From Mycolicibacterium houstonense (lineage in GTDB: Bacteria > Actinomycetota > Actinomycetes > Mycobacteriales > Mycobacteriaceae): a DNA stretch of 38,083 nucleotides. The DNA is taken from positions 602,243 to 640,325 of the forward strand of contig NZ_LT546208.1 in NCBI RefSeq assembly GCF_900078665.2. Reading direction: 5' to 3'. The position numbers were made by a program, and so were the translations under genes. The notes under the pieces are model-generated. The model worked only from the letters and a program-made list of their open reading frames with translations, was not told the DNA's origin and did no database searches. Shown one piece after another: positions 9,093 through 17,102 of the stretch (position 1 is the first letter of the stretch; the number at the start of each line of letters is the position of its first letter).

Positions 9093-9659
9093 TCAGAACA
9101 GGACGCTCAGGTTCTTCGACTGCACGACGTTCTGATCGAGCAGAATGGTCCGGCGGGCGATCTTGAAGCCCGTGTCCACCACCCGCAACACATCGCGACG
9201 CTCTCCTGCCCAGATATCGGTTTCGGATTCGAGCCGATTGCGGTGGACGAGGAAGTTGGACCAGACGTCGTACTCGACGGCATCACCGGAGACCTCGGAC
9301 CGTGGCTGCACGATCACGTTCGTCACCAGATGCCGGCACCGGGACGGCGGGTCTTCTGCCCAGTGCGTGCCGGAGTGCATCTGGTTCACTCGCATCTGCA
9401 GTGACGAGTAGTCGTCGTAGAAATGCGCCATCTCGATACCCTCGGGAACCTCGTCCTGCCCGCGTTGGCGGCGAAGCCGGTTCCGGCGCACCGGCATCCA
9501 GTAGAGGATGTCCTCATCGAACAACTCCAGCCAGCTGGCCCATTGCCAATGGTCGAGCAACTGCGCCTCGCGGTAGAGGAACTGTTCGACACGGTGTTGC
9601 AGCAGAACCTGCTCGAGCTCACCGACCTCGGTGGGTTGCACCATCTCTCCGACGCTCAT
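9093..9659 (-). CDS. Aromatic-ring-hydroxylating dioxygenase beta subunit 1
   Basis: 188 residues, the usual size for the small subunit of Rieske dioxygenases (NTF2-like fold, no cofactor). Family features: QFLYREAQLLDHWQWASWLELFDEDILYWMPV, WAEDPPSRCRHLVTNV and the C-terminal RRTILLDQNVVQSKNLSVLF. It forms an alpha3beta3 hexamer with the product of 9656-10981. The ATG overlaps the alpha-subunit stop (ATGA, 9656-9659), so the two are translated together. The flavin hydroxylase gene follows after 24 bases. Confidence 0.95.
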   Translation of the reverse strand: MSVGEMVQPTEVGELEQVLLQHRVEQFLYREAQLLDHWQWASWLELFDEDILYWMPVRRNRLRRQRGQDEVPEGIEMAHFYDDYSSLQMRVNQMHSGTHWAEDPPSRCRHLVTNVIVQPRSEVSGDAVEYDVWSNFLVHRNRLESETDIWAGERRDVLRVVDTGFKIARRTILLDQNVVQSKNLSVLF

Positions 9660-10981
9660 CGGGCACCCGCCACATCGCTCATGGCGGCCGCGGGCACCGC
9701 GACACTGCGCTCCTCGGGTGGGATGACCGGCCAGGACTCGGTCGTCATGAACTCCAGCCAGCGTCGGTAGAAACCGCGTTGTCCGGCCTCGCCGAAGAAC
9801 GAATCGTGGTATTCACCGGGGAAGTCCGGGTTCTCCCGCTCGCTGCCCAGCCCCATCTCGTAGTTCCATGCCATTTTCCGGGCCTGGTAGCCCTGCTCGA
9901 GCACGCCGCCGATCATTCCCCAGTTCTCGCCGTCGTCGGTCTCGACGACACCGGCCGCACCCTCGGTGAACGATGCGGAAATCTGTTGGGCCCGACGGGC
10001 TTCCTCAGGGGCGTTTTTCTCGACGACGGTGAACGACCAGATCTCGAACTTCGTCGGCCCTTTCGGATGCCACACGCGGATGTTGGCCGAGCCGGGTAGG
10101 CCGGCGAAGTTCGGGAACGCGTTGAAGTTGGCCACCATGTCGGCGCGATCGCCCACCCGCTCCCGCGCGATCCGCCGCTTGTTCTCGTTGTACTGCCCCA
10201 GCGGGTCGTCGGAGAACCGGGTGTGCCGCTCGAACAGGAAGCTCTCCCCGTGGCCTTCGCGCAGCGACACATGTGCGCCGTCCTTCGCGTCGAACCCGGG
10301 CCCGAAGGCCAGCAGCGAGGACAAGTGGCTGGTCGTCGCGTGGTAGGTGTCGCCGGCGAACTGCTCGGCGGCCAGCTTCCAGTTGGCGTTGATCGTCCAC
10401 TTGATGGCGCCGGGCAGGATTTCGATCCCGCCCTCGGCATGGTCGACCCAGCCGTCGATGTAGAACTTCAGCGCGCCGAGGTACTCGTCGAGCGGTGGCG
10501 CCGCCGGGTCGAAGTTGCCGAAGATCAGTCCTTTGTAACTCGCGATCTGAGCGACCTGTACCAGGCCGTTGTCGCCGAGGGACAGCTTGTTGTCGTACGC
10601 GTCGTCGAGGTTCGGAACACCGACCAACTCGCCCGCACTGTCGTAGGTCCAACCGTGGTAGGTACACATGAACGACCGTGCATTTCCCTCCTCGGCCCGG
10701 CAGACCCGCATGCCCCGGTGCCGGCATACGTTCAGGAACGCCTTCACGCTGCCGTCGGGCTGCCGCGTCACGAGCACGGGATCTCCGCCCATGTAGGTGG
10801 CGAAGAAGTCGTGCGGCTTGGGGATCATGCTGTCGTGGGCGAGGAAGAGCCAGGATCGCCCGAAGATGCGCTCCTGCTCCAACCGGTAGATCTCGTCGCT
10901 GACGAAGATCTCGGGCCCGATCTTGCCTTCCTCCCAATTCACCAACGAGCGCAGATAGCCGGCATCAATGGCCACGATCAT
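9656..10981 (-). CDS. Rieske aromatic-ring-hydroxylating dioxygenase alpha subunit 1
   Basis: 441 residues, biphenyl/toluene/PAH dioxygenase type. The Rieske [2Fe-2S] ligands are Cys86, His88 (CRHRG) and Cys106, His109 (CTYHG). The mononuclear iron site is Asp211 (bridging), His214 and His219 (DTYHATTSH), with Asp349/350 as the fourth element (ETDDGENW). It adds O2 to an arene to give a cis-dihydrodiol. Electrons probably come from the ferredoxin and reductase encoded just upstream. The ATG at 10981 has AAGGG only two to three bases away; a GTG two codons in (10975) has better spacing and may be the true start. A 91-base gap upstream holds a palindromic motif. Confidence 0.95.
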   Translation of the reverse strand: MIVAIDAGYLRSLVNWEEGKIGPEIFVSDEIYRLEQERIFGRSWLFLAHDSMIPKPHDFFATYMGGDPVLVTRQPDGSVKAFLNVCRHRGMRVCRAEEGNARSFMCTYHGWTYDSAGELVGVPNLDDAYDNKLSLGDNGLVQVAQIASYKGLIFGNFDPAAPPLDEYLGALKFYIDGWVDHAEGGIEILPGAIKWTINANWKLAAEQFAGDTYHATTSHLSSLLAFGPGFDAKDGAHVSLREGHGESFLFERHTRFSDDPLGQYNENKRRIARERVGDRADMVANFNAFPNFAGLPGSANIRVWHPKGPTKFEIWSFTVVEKNAPEEARRAQQISASFTEGAAGVVETDDGENWGMIGGVLEQGYQARKMAWNYEMGLGSERENPDFPGEYHDSFFGEAGQRGFYRRWLEFMTTESWPVIPPEERSVAVPAAAMSDVAGAR

Positions 10982-11049
10982 TTCCCTTCAGTTCACATTC
11001 GAGGACTGTTGTTGAGCTAATCAGCATGCGAAATGCCAGTCGATGCAAC

Positions 11050-11068
11050 CGTTCTGGACGCCGGAACG
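11050..11068. promoter_or_regulatory. Palindromic motif, copy A, upstream of Rieske alpha 1
   Basis: CGTTCTGG-ACG-CCGGAACG, an 8-3-8 inverted repeat with one mismatch, 69 bases upstream of the Rieske alpha start and just past the ferredoxin stop. It resembles sites at 13656-13674, 16052-16070, 23181-23199 and 30543-30561. It could be an operator, or alternatively a hairpin ending the ferredoxin transcript. Confidence 0.4.
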
Positions 11069-11072
11069 TCAC

Positions 11073-11405
11073 TCAGCCGGTTACCTCCACGTAAACCACG
11101 TCATCGATCACCTGGACCGAATAGGTCGCGAGCGGTTGGACCGCGGGCGGCGCGGTGACCGCGCCGGTGCGCACACAGAACTTGGCGAAATGCCAGCCAC
11201 ATTCGACCTGGCCGTTCTCGATGAAGCCCTCGTCGGCCAGCGACGACCTGTCGTGTGTACACCAGTCGGCGGTCGCGTAGAACGAGCCGTCGATGTTGTA
11301 CACCGCGATCGGTGGATCGACATCGACCCGTTTCACGTTGCCCGGCGCCAGGTCTCCGACCGGACACACCCGGACCAGGTGTTCGGACTCTGCCATTGCC
11401 GTCAT
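11073..11405 (-). CDS. Rieske-type ferredoxin of the dioxygenase system
   Basis: 110 residues. The cluster ligands are Cys49 and His51 (WCTHD) and Cys69 and His72 (ECGWHFAKF), the CxH...CxxH pattern of BphA3/NahAb-type ferredoxins. It carries single electrons from the reductase (11420-12661) to the oxygenase. ATG at 11405 is chosen because GGGAGG lies about eight bases upstream; a second ATG three codons on is possible. It is transcribed 14 bases after the reductase gene. It is the only ferredoxin in the window, so it may also serve the second Rieske oxygenase at 23281. Confidence 0.94.
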   Translation of the reverse strand: MTAMAESEHLVRVCPVGDLAPGNVKRVDVDPPIAVYNIDGSFYATADWCTHDRSSLADEGFIENGQVECGWHFAKFCVRTGAVTAPPAVQPLATYSVQVIDDVVYVEVTG

Positions 11406-11419
11406 TGCCGATTCCTCCC

Positions 11420-12661
11420 TCACTGTTGCCCCGCGGGTGTCGCGACGTCGTCGATCGAGCGCAGATCGACGGCCGGGTCGGACAGCAAGGCCGGCTCCGG
11501 CCTGGCCCGCCGGTCGATCAGGCTCATCGCCATCCGGACCTCCCGCCGCCGGTTCACCCCGACGGCTCCGACCAACACACTGTCCCGCAGGTGAAATGCC
11601 GTGAATTGCATGGATTCCGGGCTGCCGCGCCATACGACGTGATCTTCCGGATGCAGCCGCCCGGCCACCTGGATGTTCGTCTGGCCCTGGTCCGACCAGA
11701 ACCACGGCAGGTCGCGGTAGGGTTCCCGCCGTCCCACCATCGAACGCGCGGCGGCGATTCCCTGATTCTGTGCGTTCTGCCAGTGTTCCAACCGGATTCG
11801 TCCGGAGTCGTGGCTGCATGGGGAGCTCGCCACGTCACCCGCGGCATACACACCGGGCACCGAGGTCTCACAGAACTCGTCGACCACGATGCCGTTGTCG
11901 ACATCGATACCGGAATTGACCGCCACATCCACCGCCGGCGCCACGCCGACCCCGACGACCACCAGGTCAGCATCGATGTGCGTCCCGTCGTCCATCGTGA
12001 CCCGCCGTACCCGATGGTCGCCTTCGACGGCGGTCACCTTGGCACCGGTCACCATGCGCACGCCCTGTTCGACGTGGAAACGCACCAGGCACTGGGCGAT
12101 TCGCTCCGGCAGCACCCGGCCGAGCACCGCATCGCTTCGTTCGAGCACGGTCACCTGGTTGCCGAGCTGCAGCGCCGATGCGGCCAGTTCGATGCCGATC
12201 AGCCCGCCCCCGAGAATCACCACGTCAGCACCGGCGCGCATCCGGTCACGGATCGCGATCGCGTCGTCGACCGTCCGCAGGAAGTGCACGCCGTCGAGGT
12301 CGAGTCCCGGGATCTCCGGACGACGCGGGGTCGTACCGGTACACAGCAACACCTTGTCGGCCTGGATCGACACTCCGTCGTGCAACTCGACCCGGCGGCC
12401 GTGCGTGTCGATCCGCCGCGCCCGGGCGCCGAGTAGGAGTTCGATGTCGTTGCGGGAATAGAAGTCCGACTTGTGGAGCAACGTGTCGCCCGGGTCCTTC
12501 GAGCCGAGGATCACCTCTTTCGACAGCGGCGGCCGATCGTAGGGCAGGTGGTACTCGGCACCGACCAGGATGATGCGGCCATCGAATCCCTCGTTGCGCA
12601 TTGCCTCTACCGCACGCGCCCCGGCCAGACTCGCGCCGACGACCACGTAGGTCTCCGTCAT
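11420..12661 (-). CDS. NAD(P)H:ferredoxin reductase (FAD), BphA4-type
   Basis: 413 residues, glutathione-reductase-like family. The N-terminal FAD motif is YVVVGASLAGARAVEAMR, LPYDRPPLSK follows, the NAD-binding motif is VVILGGGLIGIELAAS, and the second FAD motif is VPGVYAAGDVASSP. It passes electrons from NADH to the Rieske ferredoxin encoded next. ATG at 12661 has GGGAG seven bases upstream. It lies 36 bases after the extradiol dioxygenase gene, so ring oxidation, cleavage and electron supply are in one transcript direction. Confidence 0.95.
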   Translation of the reverse strand: MTETYVVVGASLAGARAVEAMRNEGFDGRIILVGAEYHLPYDRPPLSKEVILGSKDPGDTLLHKSDFYSRNDIELLLGARARRIDTHGRRVELHDGVSIQADKVLLCTGTTPRRPEIPGLDLDGVHFLRTVDDAIAIRDRMRAGADVVILGGGLIGIELAASALQLGNQVTVLERSDAVLGRVLPERIAQCLVRFHVEQGVRMVTGAKVTAVEGDHRVRRVTMDDGTHIDADLVVVGVGVAPAVDVAVNSGIDVDNGIVVDEFCETSVPGVYAAGDVASSPCSHDSGRIRLEHWQNAQNQGIAAARSMVGRREPYRDLPWFWSDQGQTNIQVAGRLHPEDHVVWRGSPESMQFTAFHLRDSVLVGAVGVNRRREVRMAMSLIDRRARPEPALLSDPAVDLRSIDDVATPAGQQ

Positions 12662-12697
12662 CGGGGTGCTCCCGTCGGCGAAGACGGCTTCGGTGCA

Positions 12698-13564
12698 TCA
12701 GTCACGGTGATGCCCCCACAAACTGGTGGCGTCGTAACTCGACACCCGCCACGTGGAGTCGTCGACCAACCGCCCGTCGTAGCCGTACTCGATCTCCGAG
12801 CCGGACGGATTCTTCATGAAGAACGAGATGGCCAGATCGTTGGTGTGCCGGCCCAGGGTTTCGGTGAGCTGAACCCCACCGGCGTGGACCGCGTCGAGCG
12901 TCCGCCCGACATCGTCGATGTCGGTGACCTCGAGCATGAAGTGCCCCAGGGCCGGCGCCAGGTTGTCGTTCTCGACGAACGCGAGACTGTGATGACGGGG
13001 GTTCACGTGCGCGAAATGGACTTTACGGCCGTGGAATTCGATGGTGTCACTGAGCCGAAAGCCAAGCACGTCCAGGTAGAACCGCTTCGCGGCGGCGAGG
13101 TCGGTGACGAAGAAGAACACGTGCCCCATCCCGAGGTCACCGGTCACGAAGCGGATACCTCTCGGCGAGACGAAGGGCCGCTTCGGCACCCGGGCACCGT
13201 AGAAGAACTCCAGCCGGTGACCATCGGGATCGGTACACCGGATCACGTCCTCCACGTGACGTTCGGCGGCACAGTCCGGGTCGTGGTGTATCTCCACACC
13301 CGCGTCCTGCAGCCGCCGGGCCAACCGGTCCAGTGCCGCACCGTTCGGCACTTCCCAGCCGACGTAGGCCGCTCCGCCGGTATCGGCCTGGTGAATCGCC
13401 AGACGCCAGCCGCGCTCGTCACCGCGCAGCAGGACCGTCTGGTCATCGCATTGCTCGTGCGCCGAGACGTCCTGCAGGCCCAGAATCTCGGTCCCGTATG
13501 TGCGCCAGGCATCCAGATCGGCGGCAGTTAGACCCAGATACCCCAGTGCGACAACTTCATTCAT
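12698..13564 (-). CDS. Type I (VOC) extradiol ring-cleavage dioxygenase 2
   Basis: 288 residues, BphC-like with two VOC domains. The Fe(II) ligands are His148 (GMGHVFFFVTDL), His191/192 (NPRHHSLAF) and Glu259 (EIEYGYDG). ATG at 13564 is chosen because GGAAGG lies about eight bases upstream; an upstream in-frame ATG lacks this. It is distinct from the first extradiol enzyme (6973-7863), so the locus has two ring-cleavage steps or two substrates. It precedes the reductase and ferredoxin genes of the Rieske system, which suggests it acts on the catechol formed from that dihydrodiol. Confidence 0.92.
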   Translation of the reverse strand: MNEVVALGYLGLTAADLDAWRTYGTEILGLQDVSAHEQCDDQTVLLRGDERGWRLAIHQADTGGAAYVGWEVPNGAALDRLARRLQDAGVEIHHDPDCAAERHVEDVIRCTDPDGHRLEFFYGARVPKRPFVSPRGIRFVTGDLGMGHVFFFVTDLAAAKRFYLDVLGFRLSDTIEFHGRKVHFAHVNPRHHSLAFVENDNLAPALGHFMLEVTDIDDVGRTLDAVHAGGVQLTETLGRHTNDLAISFFMKNPSGSEIEYGYDGRLVDDSTWRVSSYDATSLWGHHRD

Positions 13565-13655
13565 GAATTTACCTTCCCGGCCTGCCCGCGACAGTCGCGC
13601 GATGCGGCCTCGGATATGCAGCTTTCGTGAACGCACCGACCACCGGCAACGGCAC

Positions 13656-13674
13656 CGATCCGTCCACCGGAACG
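13656..13674. promoter_or_regulatory. Palindromic motif, copy B, upstream of extradiol dioxygenase 2
   Basis: CGATCCGT-CCA-CCGGAACG, 8-3-8 inverted repeat with two mismatches, 92 bases upstream of the extradiol gene in a 120-base gap. The preceding block GGCAACGGCACCGATCCG (13645-13662) recurs at 16011-16028 with one change. Candidate operator; not proven. Confidence 0.35.
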
Positions 13675-13684
13675 CCGAGAACGT

Positions 13685-14542
13685 TCACGAGGAGAGGAAT
13701 GCCCCTACGGCGCGGACGAAGTCGCGCGGGCGTTCGTAGGGCGGCCAATGCCCGCATTTGTTCAACACCACCAGATCTGCCGACGGCAGATGGCTCAGCA
13801 ACTGCAGAGCCCCCTCCAACGGCACCATGCGGTCATGTCGTCCATGAATCACCAGCGTCGGTGCCACCACCGCCGCCAATGCGGCCAGGTTGCTGCGCGC
13901 CACGATGGTCGAGCGGGACCACGCTTCGGCGTGGTGCGGTTCATCGAGCCGCCACCGGTAGATCTGTTCGATGAGATCGTCACCGATCAGCCCGGGATCG
14001 AAGACGAGACTGCGGAGCAGCCTCGCAATACGTTCGCGGTCGGGTGGCAACGATTGGCATTCGTCGAACAGGCGTCCGACCTCGGTGGGTGCCGTCGCGA
14101 GCAGGTACGGATCACCGCCGGTCGAGGCGGTACACCCGCCGACGATCAACCGTTCCACGCGCCCCGGTGCGGCGAGCGCCAAACCGATCGCCACGGTCCC
14201 CCCGGTGGAGACACCGACAGCGGTGACCGTATCCAGCCCGAGTCGGTCCAGAATCCCGAGAGTGTTTCGCACATAGAGGTCGTGCACCGGCTCGTGGAAC
14301 TCTCGCGGTCCGCTGCGCCCGAAGTTCGGGTAGTCCACGAGGATGCACCGATGACGCGCAGCCAGCTCACCGAGGGTGCGGTGGTAGGTGAGCCAGGCCG
14401 TCGTGCCGGGCAGCGGACCGAACGCCTGCGGCATGACCAGCGGCGGGCCGGCACCGACATCGTGATAGTGGACCGGATGCCCGTCGATCTCCACTGTTTG
14501 GCTACTGCTCTGCTCCGAGAACATCCGAGTGGTGGCCGTCAA
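13685..14542 (-). CDS. Alpha/beta hydrolase, meta-cleavage product hydrolase (BphD/HsaD type)
   Basis: 285 residues from a TTG start. The triad is visible: Ser in GVSTGGTVAIG, Asp in HGRHDRMVPLEG and His in KCGHWPPYERP, the last being the hallmark of carbon-carbon bond hydrolases acting on meta-cleavage products. It would split the extradiol product into a carboxylic acid and 2-hydroxypentadienoate. The start is set at TTG 14542: GGAGGGG lies eight bases upstream and TTGA overlaps the stop of the Pcp-like gene. A shorter start is ATG at 14524, six codons in. Confidence 0.9.
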   Translation of the reverse strand: MTATTRMFSEQSSSQTVEIDGHPVHYHDVGAGPPLVMPQAFGPLPGTTAWLTYHRTLGELAARHRCILVDYPNFGRSGPREFHEPVHDLYVRNTLGILDRLGLDTVTAVGVSTGGTVAIGLALAAPGRVERLIVGGCTASTGGDPYLLATAPTEVGRLFDECQSLPPDRERIARLLRSLVFDPGLIGDDLIEQIYRWRLDEPHHAEAWSRSTIVARSNLAALAAVVAPTLVIHGRHDRMVPLEGALQLLSHLPSADLVVLNKCGHWPPYERPRDFVRAVGAFLSS

Positions 14543-15186
14543 CTGATCGCCCCTCCGCCGATCCGCAGGTCGTCTCCCTGGTGCTCGGCCGAGACCGAAA
14601 GTGCCAGTCGTACCTGATGTTCGAGAACTTCGACCGGGACGGACGGCAGCGGTGGTGTACTCGCGGTCGATCGGGCAGGTGTCACGGGCAGGTGCACCAT
14701 CCCGACCCGCGCGCCCGGGACGCGACACAGATGCCGGGCCAGGTAGAACACCTGGTTGCACAGGTAGGTCCCGGCCGTGTTGGAGACGTAGCCGGCCAGC
14801 CCCGCACGCCGCCAACCGTCCACGATCGCCTTGACCGGCAACGTGCTCAGATAGGCGGCCGGACCGCCGTCGACCACCGGTTCGTCGATCGGAACCCGCT
14901 GCGCGGTATCGGGAATCGGAAAGTCCCGCACATTGACCGCGACGCGTTCCACCGCGGGCGCCGTGCGGCCGGGTGCGACGCCCGTCAGCACCACGACCGC
15001 AGGCTGGAGTGACTCGATTGCCTCGGCCAACACGTCGTGCACCAGTTCGGTGTCCACCGGCAGCACGCGGGCGGCTACGTCCAGGCCTGCGATCTGCTGT
15101 CCGTCCAACCGTTGCGCGATCAGACCGCTGGGATTGTCGCTCTCGGTTGCGTATGCGCCGAATCCGGTGACGAGCGCTCGGGTCAT
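14539..15186 (-). CDS. pcp: Pyroglutamyl-peptidase-I-like cysteine hydrolase (family C15)
   Basis: 215 residues, the standard length for Pcp. The triad is present: Glu80 (APAVERVAVN), Cys143 (SNTAGTYLCNQVFY) and His165 (GMVHLP); the N-terminal VTGFGAY...NPS is also typical. The family removes N-terminal pyroglutamate, that is, it opens an amide bond at a 5-oxopyrrolidine ring. The gene is coupled to its neighbours on both sides (ATGA at 15183-15186, TTGA at 14539-14542), placing it inside a catabolic operon between two alpha/beta hydrolases. It may therefore act on a cyclic-amide intermediate instead of peptides; that is inference. Confidence 0.9.
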   Translation of the reverse strand: MTRALVTGFGAYATESDNPSGLIAQRLDGQQIAGLDVAARVLPVDTELVHDVLAEAIESLQPAVVVLTGVAPGRTAPAVERVAVNVRDFPIPDTAQRVPIDEPVVDGGPAAYLSTLPVKAIVDGWRRAGLAGYVSNTAGTYLCNQVFYLARHLCRVPGARVGMVHLPVTPARSTASTPPLPSVPVEVLEHQVRLALSVSAEHQGDDLRIGGGAIS

Positions 15187-15944
15187 GCCGCGGATCCGAG
15201 CGCGCAACGCGCCTGGAATGCCTCGAATTCGGTGACGAAGTTCGCCGCGCGCTCCAACATGATCGATGACTGGGTCAGGCCCGGAGCGATGAACAACTGG
15301 GTGTCGGGTGCCTGCTTGTGCCAGATGAACGCGTCGTCCACCGGGTGGATAGCATCATCGAGGTCACCGCGGCAGATCAGGGTGGGGACGTCGATGTCCG
15401 CCAGATGCGGTCGCAGGGTGAAGTACTCCTGGAACTGTTCGGTGCTCCGGGTCTCGGCGTAGAACCGGACGGCATCGCGCCAGTCGTCCCCGTGCAGATC
15501 ATTCCACTCGCGGGCCTGAGCACTCTCCGGGTCCACGGCCGTGAAAACCGAATTGAGCGAAGCGTTTCCGCTCTTGCTCAATCCGATGATCGGCGCGTCC
15601 ACGGTCAAGGTCGTGATCCGTGCCCGGTTGTCGAGCACCATCCGCCCGGCGATCCGCGAGCCGAGTGACACACCAGCGAGATGGACGCGGTCCAGGCCGA
15701 GTGAGTCCAGCAGGCGCCAGAGGTCGGCCACCCACACCTGCGGGCGTTCCAACGGCGCTACCCGCGCACTGCGTCCCAATCCGCGCAGATCCGGCACGAT
15801 CACCCGGTACTTGGCCGCGAGTTGGGGAATCAGGTCGCCGAACCATCGCCCCGACGCCGCGGCGCCGTGCACCAGTAGCAGTGGTTCTCCGCTCCCGTGA
15901 TCCTCGTAGTAGAGATCAACGCCATCGACCGTCAATGTCGCCAT
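15183..15944 (-). CDS. Alpha/beta hydrolase, catalytic His apparently replaced by Gln
   Basis: 253 residues. Family elements: GEPLLLVHGAAASGRWFG (oxyanion region), VPDLRGLGRS, nucleophile elbow AGVSLGSRIAG (Ser), and RGDLDDAIHP (Asp). At the expected His position the sequence reads APGLTQSSIMLERAANF, with Gln (CAG) where a His is usual in GxxHxxxxExP. Either another His serves, or the enzyme is altered or inactive. ATG at 15944 has AAGGGA at suitable spacing. It is the first gene of the leftward array, divergent from the hydratase paralogue at 16145 across a 200-base promoter region, and it overlaps the Pcp-like start. Confidence 0.87.
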   Translation of the reverse strand: MATLTVDGVDLYYEDHGSGEPLLLVHGAAASGRWFGDLIPQLAAKYRVIVPDLRGLGRSARVAPLERPQVWVADLWRLLDSLGLDRVHLAGVSLGSRIAGRMVLDNRARITTLTVDAPIIGLSKSGNASLNSVFTAVDPESAQAREWNDLHGDDWRDAVRFYAETRSTEQFQEYFTLRPHLADIDVPTLICRGDLDDAIHPVDDAFIWHKQAPDTQLFIAPGLTQSSIMLERAANFVTEFEAFQARCALGSAA

Positions 15945-16010
15945 GCACCGTTTCCCTTCTGTGTTTCGAACAGGCATCGGCACAGCAGGTTTCCGCCTGG
16001 TTCGGGGATG

Positions 16011-16072
16011 GGCAACGGCACCGTTCCGCAGGGTGGCATGCCGCCCGCCAGCGTTCCACGGTTCAGACCGCG
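16011..16072. promoter_or_regulatory. Divergent promoter region with two repeat motifs (copies D and E)
   Basis: The 200-base gap between 15944 (-) and 16145 (+) holds GGCAACGGCACCGTTCCG at 16011-16028, matching 13645-13662 at 17 of 18 bases. It also holds GTTCCACGGTTCAGACCGCG at 16053-16072, matching 23182-23201 at 17 of 20. The second element lies at nearly the same distance from both flanking starts as its partner does in the 23070/23281 gap. They are candidate binding sites of a shared regulator, possibly the IclR protein encoded at 17103. Confidence 0.4.
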
Positions 16073-16144
16073 CACATTCCCCTCGATCGCGACCAACCGT
16101 CACGGTGAACGCCCGGCACACCGACGATTCAGGAGCACCCGCAG

Positions 16145-16915
16145 GTGAACATCGAACTCAGCACCACAATCCAGCCGACTGTCGACTCCATTGCCGGAAG
16201 GCTGCTGAGCGCGCAGGCCAAGAAGCAACGGATGCCGTCACTTTCGGCGGAATGCCGCGATCTGAACTTCGATCTCGCCTATCGGATTCAGGACGAGGCC
16301 TTGAGCCAGCGGATCGAGCGCGGCGAGCACGTCGTCGGTATCAAGGTGCAGTCCCGGTCCTCGGTGACACCGCTGACCGGGTGGCTGACCGACGCGATGG
16401 CACTGCGTACAAGCGATCACCTGCCCACAGAGTTGCTCGTCGATCCCGGTGTCGAACCGGTGATCGCGTTCGTCATGGGCCGGCGGCTCTGCGGTCCCGG
16501 GGTCACCGCGGCGGCCGCGCTGGCGGCGGTCGACCTCGTGTTCGCGGGCCTGGAAGTCACCGACAGCCGCTACTCGGACCGCCGGTGCACTGCGCCTGAC
16601 CTGGTCGCCGACAACCTGTCCTCGTCGTATTACCTCACCGGACCGGTCGGGTTCGCCCCCGCCGGCCTGGACCTGTCGCGGGAAGAGGCCGGTATCACCG
16701 TCGCCGGGACGGCCACCGTGTCTCGTTTCGATGCGGTGGCCAGAAGCCATCCGGCCGAGGCACTCGCGGCGGCGGCGAACTGTCTTGCCCGGCGCGGTCA
16801 CGCGATCGAGGTGGGCTGGACGGTACTCGTCGGGACGGCACCGGTACCGCTGCCCGTCGGCTTCCCGGTCACCGCTCGGTTCTCGTCGCTGAGGTCCGTC
16901 ACCCTGGCCTGCTGA
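16145..16915 (+). CDS. Divergent 2-keto-4-pentenoate hydratase paralogue with altered metal motif
   Basis: 256 residues from GTG at 16145 (AGGAG about ten bases upstream). It is clearly homologous to the other two hydratases in the window: TGWLTDAMAL, CGPGVTAAAALAAVDLVFAGLEVTDSRYSD, PDLVADNLSS. Two active-site regions differ. The GLTSxAxQ block is shortened by about seven residues (VVGIKVQSRSSVTP), and the metal motif EPE reads EPV, removing one of the two Glu ligands. It may have a different reaction or be inactive. It is divergent from the leftward array, and the IclR regulator gene follows after 187 bases. Confidence 0.82.
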   Translation: MNIELSTTIQPTVDSIAGRLLSAQAKKQRMPSLSAECRDLNFDLAYRIQDEALSQRIERGEHVVGIKVQSRSSVTPLTGWLTDAMALRTSDHLPTELLVDPGVEPVIAFVMGRRLCGPGVTAAAALAAVDLVFAGLEVTDSRYSDRRCTAPDLVADNLSSSYYLTGPVGFAPAGLDLSREEAGITVAGTATVSRFDAVARSHPAEALAAAANCLARRGHAIEVGWTVLVGTAPVPLPVGFPVTARFSSLRSVTLAC

Positions 16916-17102
16916 CCGCGCGGCACCGGCCCAGCTCACGGTGGGTTCACCGGGCCGTAGCGAGCCGTTAGGTAGGTGTCTTTCGGTAATTCCCCCGATG
17001 TGACCCGCGCCACTGCTGGCATACCGTCGGGCCCCAGGCCGAATGCGCCGGTGCCGCACATCCGGGCCACTCACCGCCGAACTGAAGCCCCAGGAGGCAA
17101 CG

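Noticed and set aside
7950..9404. A 484-codon rightward open frame opposite the flavin monooxygenase
   Set aside because: Antisense shadow; composition is repetitive His/Arg/Gly and the opposite strand encodes recognised enzymes.
6365..14542. Identification of the leftward array as the cholesterol hsaACDB operon
   Set aside because: HsaA-, HsaC- and HsaD-like families are present, but the reductase is of another family, Rieske genes are interspersed and the extradiol gene is duplicated; the steroid operon has a different make-up.
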